DNA of 7,106 bases, taken from contig JAJRCM010000128.1 in NCBI GenBank assembly GCA_028678965.1, positions 1 through 7,106 of the forward strand. Reading direction: 5' to 3'. Positions within the stretch are counted from its first letter, which is position 1. Every line of letters starts with the position of its first letter. The notes under the pieces are model-generated. The model did not search any database. It was given only the letters and a program-made list of their open reading frames with translations, and was not told the DNA's origin. The DNA is from Methanomicrobiales archaeon (GTDB lineage Archaea > Halobacteriota > Methanomicrobia > Methanomicrobiales > JACTUA01). The position numbers and the translations under genes are program-made. This document shows positions 6,784 through 7,106 of this stretch, in pieces.

Positions 6784-6806
6784 ATTTATTACTATGGGTA
6801 ATAAAT
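6784..6806. promoter_or_regulatory. perfect 9-bp palindrome upstream of the homocysteine gene, candidate operator
   Basis: ATTTATTAC (6784-6792) and GTAATAAAT (6798-6806) are exact inverted copies separated by TATGG. They end five bases before the TATA box. A further half-site GTAATA lies at 6773-6778, repeating the right-arm core 25 bases upstream. No T-run follows the palindrome, so an operator fits better than a terminator. The binding protein is unknown. Confidence 0.55.
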
Positions 6807-6811
6807 AATCC

Positions 6812-6820
6812 TTAAATATA
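6812..6820 (+). promoter_or_regulatory. TATA box of the homocysteine-biosynthesis gene
   Basis: TTAAATATA is centred about 26 bases before the ATG at 6842, the normal distance from an archaeal TATA box to the transcription start. No SD lies between, so the mRNA is probably leaderless. Confidence 0.7.
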
Positions 6821-6841
6821 TTCAAAATTAAGTATATCTAC

Positions 6842-7106
6842 ATGAAAAAGTCCATCGAGCTGATAAATGAGCGAATACGAGACGGAAACGTGCACGTCGT
6901 CACCGCCGAGGAGATGCCCGCCATCGTTGAGGAGCTGGGGGCAGAGCGGGCACTTGAGGAGGTGGATGTGGTCACGACCGGGACATTCGGCGCAATGTGC
7001 TCCTCCGGGGCATTCCTCAATTTCGGTCATGCCGACCCTCCCATTCGGATGGAACGGGTGTGGCTGAATGATGTGGAAGCGTATGGGGGTATCGCAGCGG
7101 TGGACG
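6842..7106 (+). CDS. homocysteine biosynthesis protein, DUF39/COG1900 (3' end missing)
   Basis: The first 88 residues are visible and the frame runs off the window. They match the DUF39 family (Methanosarcina MA1821 type), which incorporates sulfur into aspartate semialdehyde to form homocysteine (L-aspartate semialdehyde sulfurtransferase). The N-terminal helix [11 protein letters not shown], the segment [23 protein letters not shown] (about 41-63) and the following [18 protein letters not shown] are characteristic. Cys53 sits in GAMCSSG and probably corresponds to the persulfide-forming cysteine near position 54 of MA1821. Any C-terminal CBS domains, and a downstream NIL/ferredoxin partner, lie outside the window. 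The start has no SD and is placed by the TATA spacing. A palindrome just upstream suggests regulation, perhaps by sulfur or methionine status (inference). Confidence 0.9.
   Translation, partial: MKKSIELINERIRDGNVHVVTAEEMPAIVEELGAERALEEVDVVTTGTFGAMCSSGAFLNFGHADPPIRMERVWLNDVEAYGGIAAVD

Noticed and set aside
6784..6806. Palindrome read as a transcription terminator of the 82-residue gene
   Set aside because: The stem is AT-rich, no T-run follows, and archaeal termination relies on T-runs rather than hairpins; its position before a TATA box favours an operator.

Overview
The window looks like a piece of a euryarchaeal methanogen chromosome, most likely from the Methanomicrobiales or a relative. 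Three things suggest this. The alanyl-tRNA synthetase is of the archaeal type, with an N-terminal zinc-ribbon-like extension. The last gene encodes the DUF39/COG1900 protein that methanogens use to make homocysteine. Several genes have TATA boxes about 25 bases before an ATG and no Shine-Dalgarno sequence. The genus cannot be settled from the sequence alone. Gene density is very high. The longest stretch without a gene is about 140 bases, and no RNA gene, CRISPR array, insertion sequence or phage gene was seen.

Layout. Bases 1-1283 (+) hold the 3' part of a PP-loop/PAPS-reductase-family gene with APS-reductase-like cysteines, joined by an ATGA overlap to hisH. Bases 1267-5703 (-) hold a compact block, read right to left: a NIF3/DUF34 metal-binding protein, a small SWIM zinc-finger protein, alaS, and a membrane-anchored winged-helix regulator. 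Within this block nif3/SWIM and alaS/regulator overlap, and 63 bases separate SWIM from alaS. The regulator ends tail-to-tail inside hisH, with a 17-base overlap. Bases 5704-5842 are a divergent promoter region with a self-complementary TATA element. Bases 5843-6776 (+) hold a two-gene unit: a membrane-tethered sulfite-oxidase-fold molybdopterin protein, then an 82-residue two-helix membrane protein with a His-X13-His pair like those that bind heme in b-type cytochromes. Bases 6777-6841 hold a perfect 9-bp palindrome, an extra half-site and a TATA box. From 6842 the homocysteine-biosynthesis gene runs off the right edge, probably on a leaderless mRNA.

How they fit together. The minus-strand block combines a translation enzyme with poorly characterised partners and a putative membrane-signalling regulator. 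The molybdopterin protein and its small partner look like a minimal extracytoplasmic redox pair, in concept like MsrP/MsrQ but much smaller. This is the most novel candidate in the window. Sulfur chemistry recurs at both ends, in the PP-loop protein and the DUF39 protein, but nothing in the sequence links these two genes directly.
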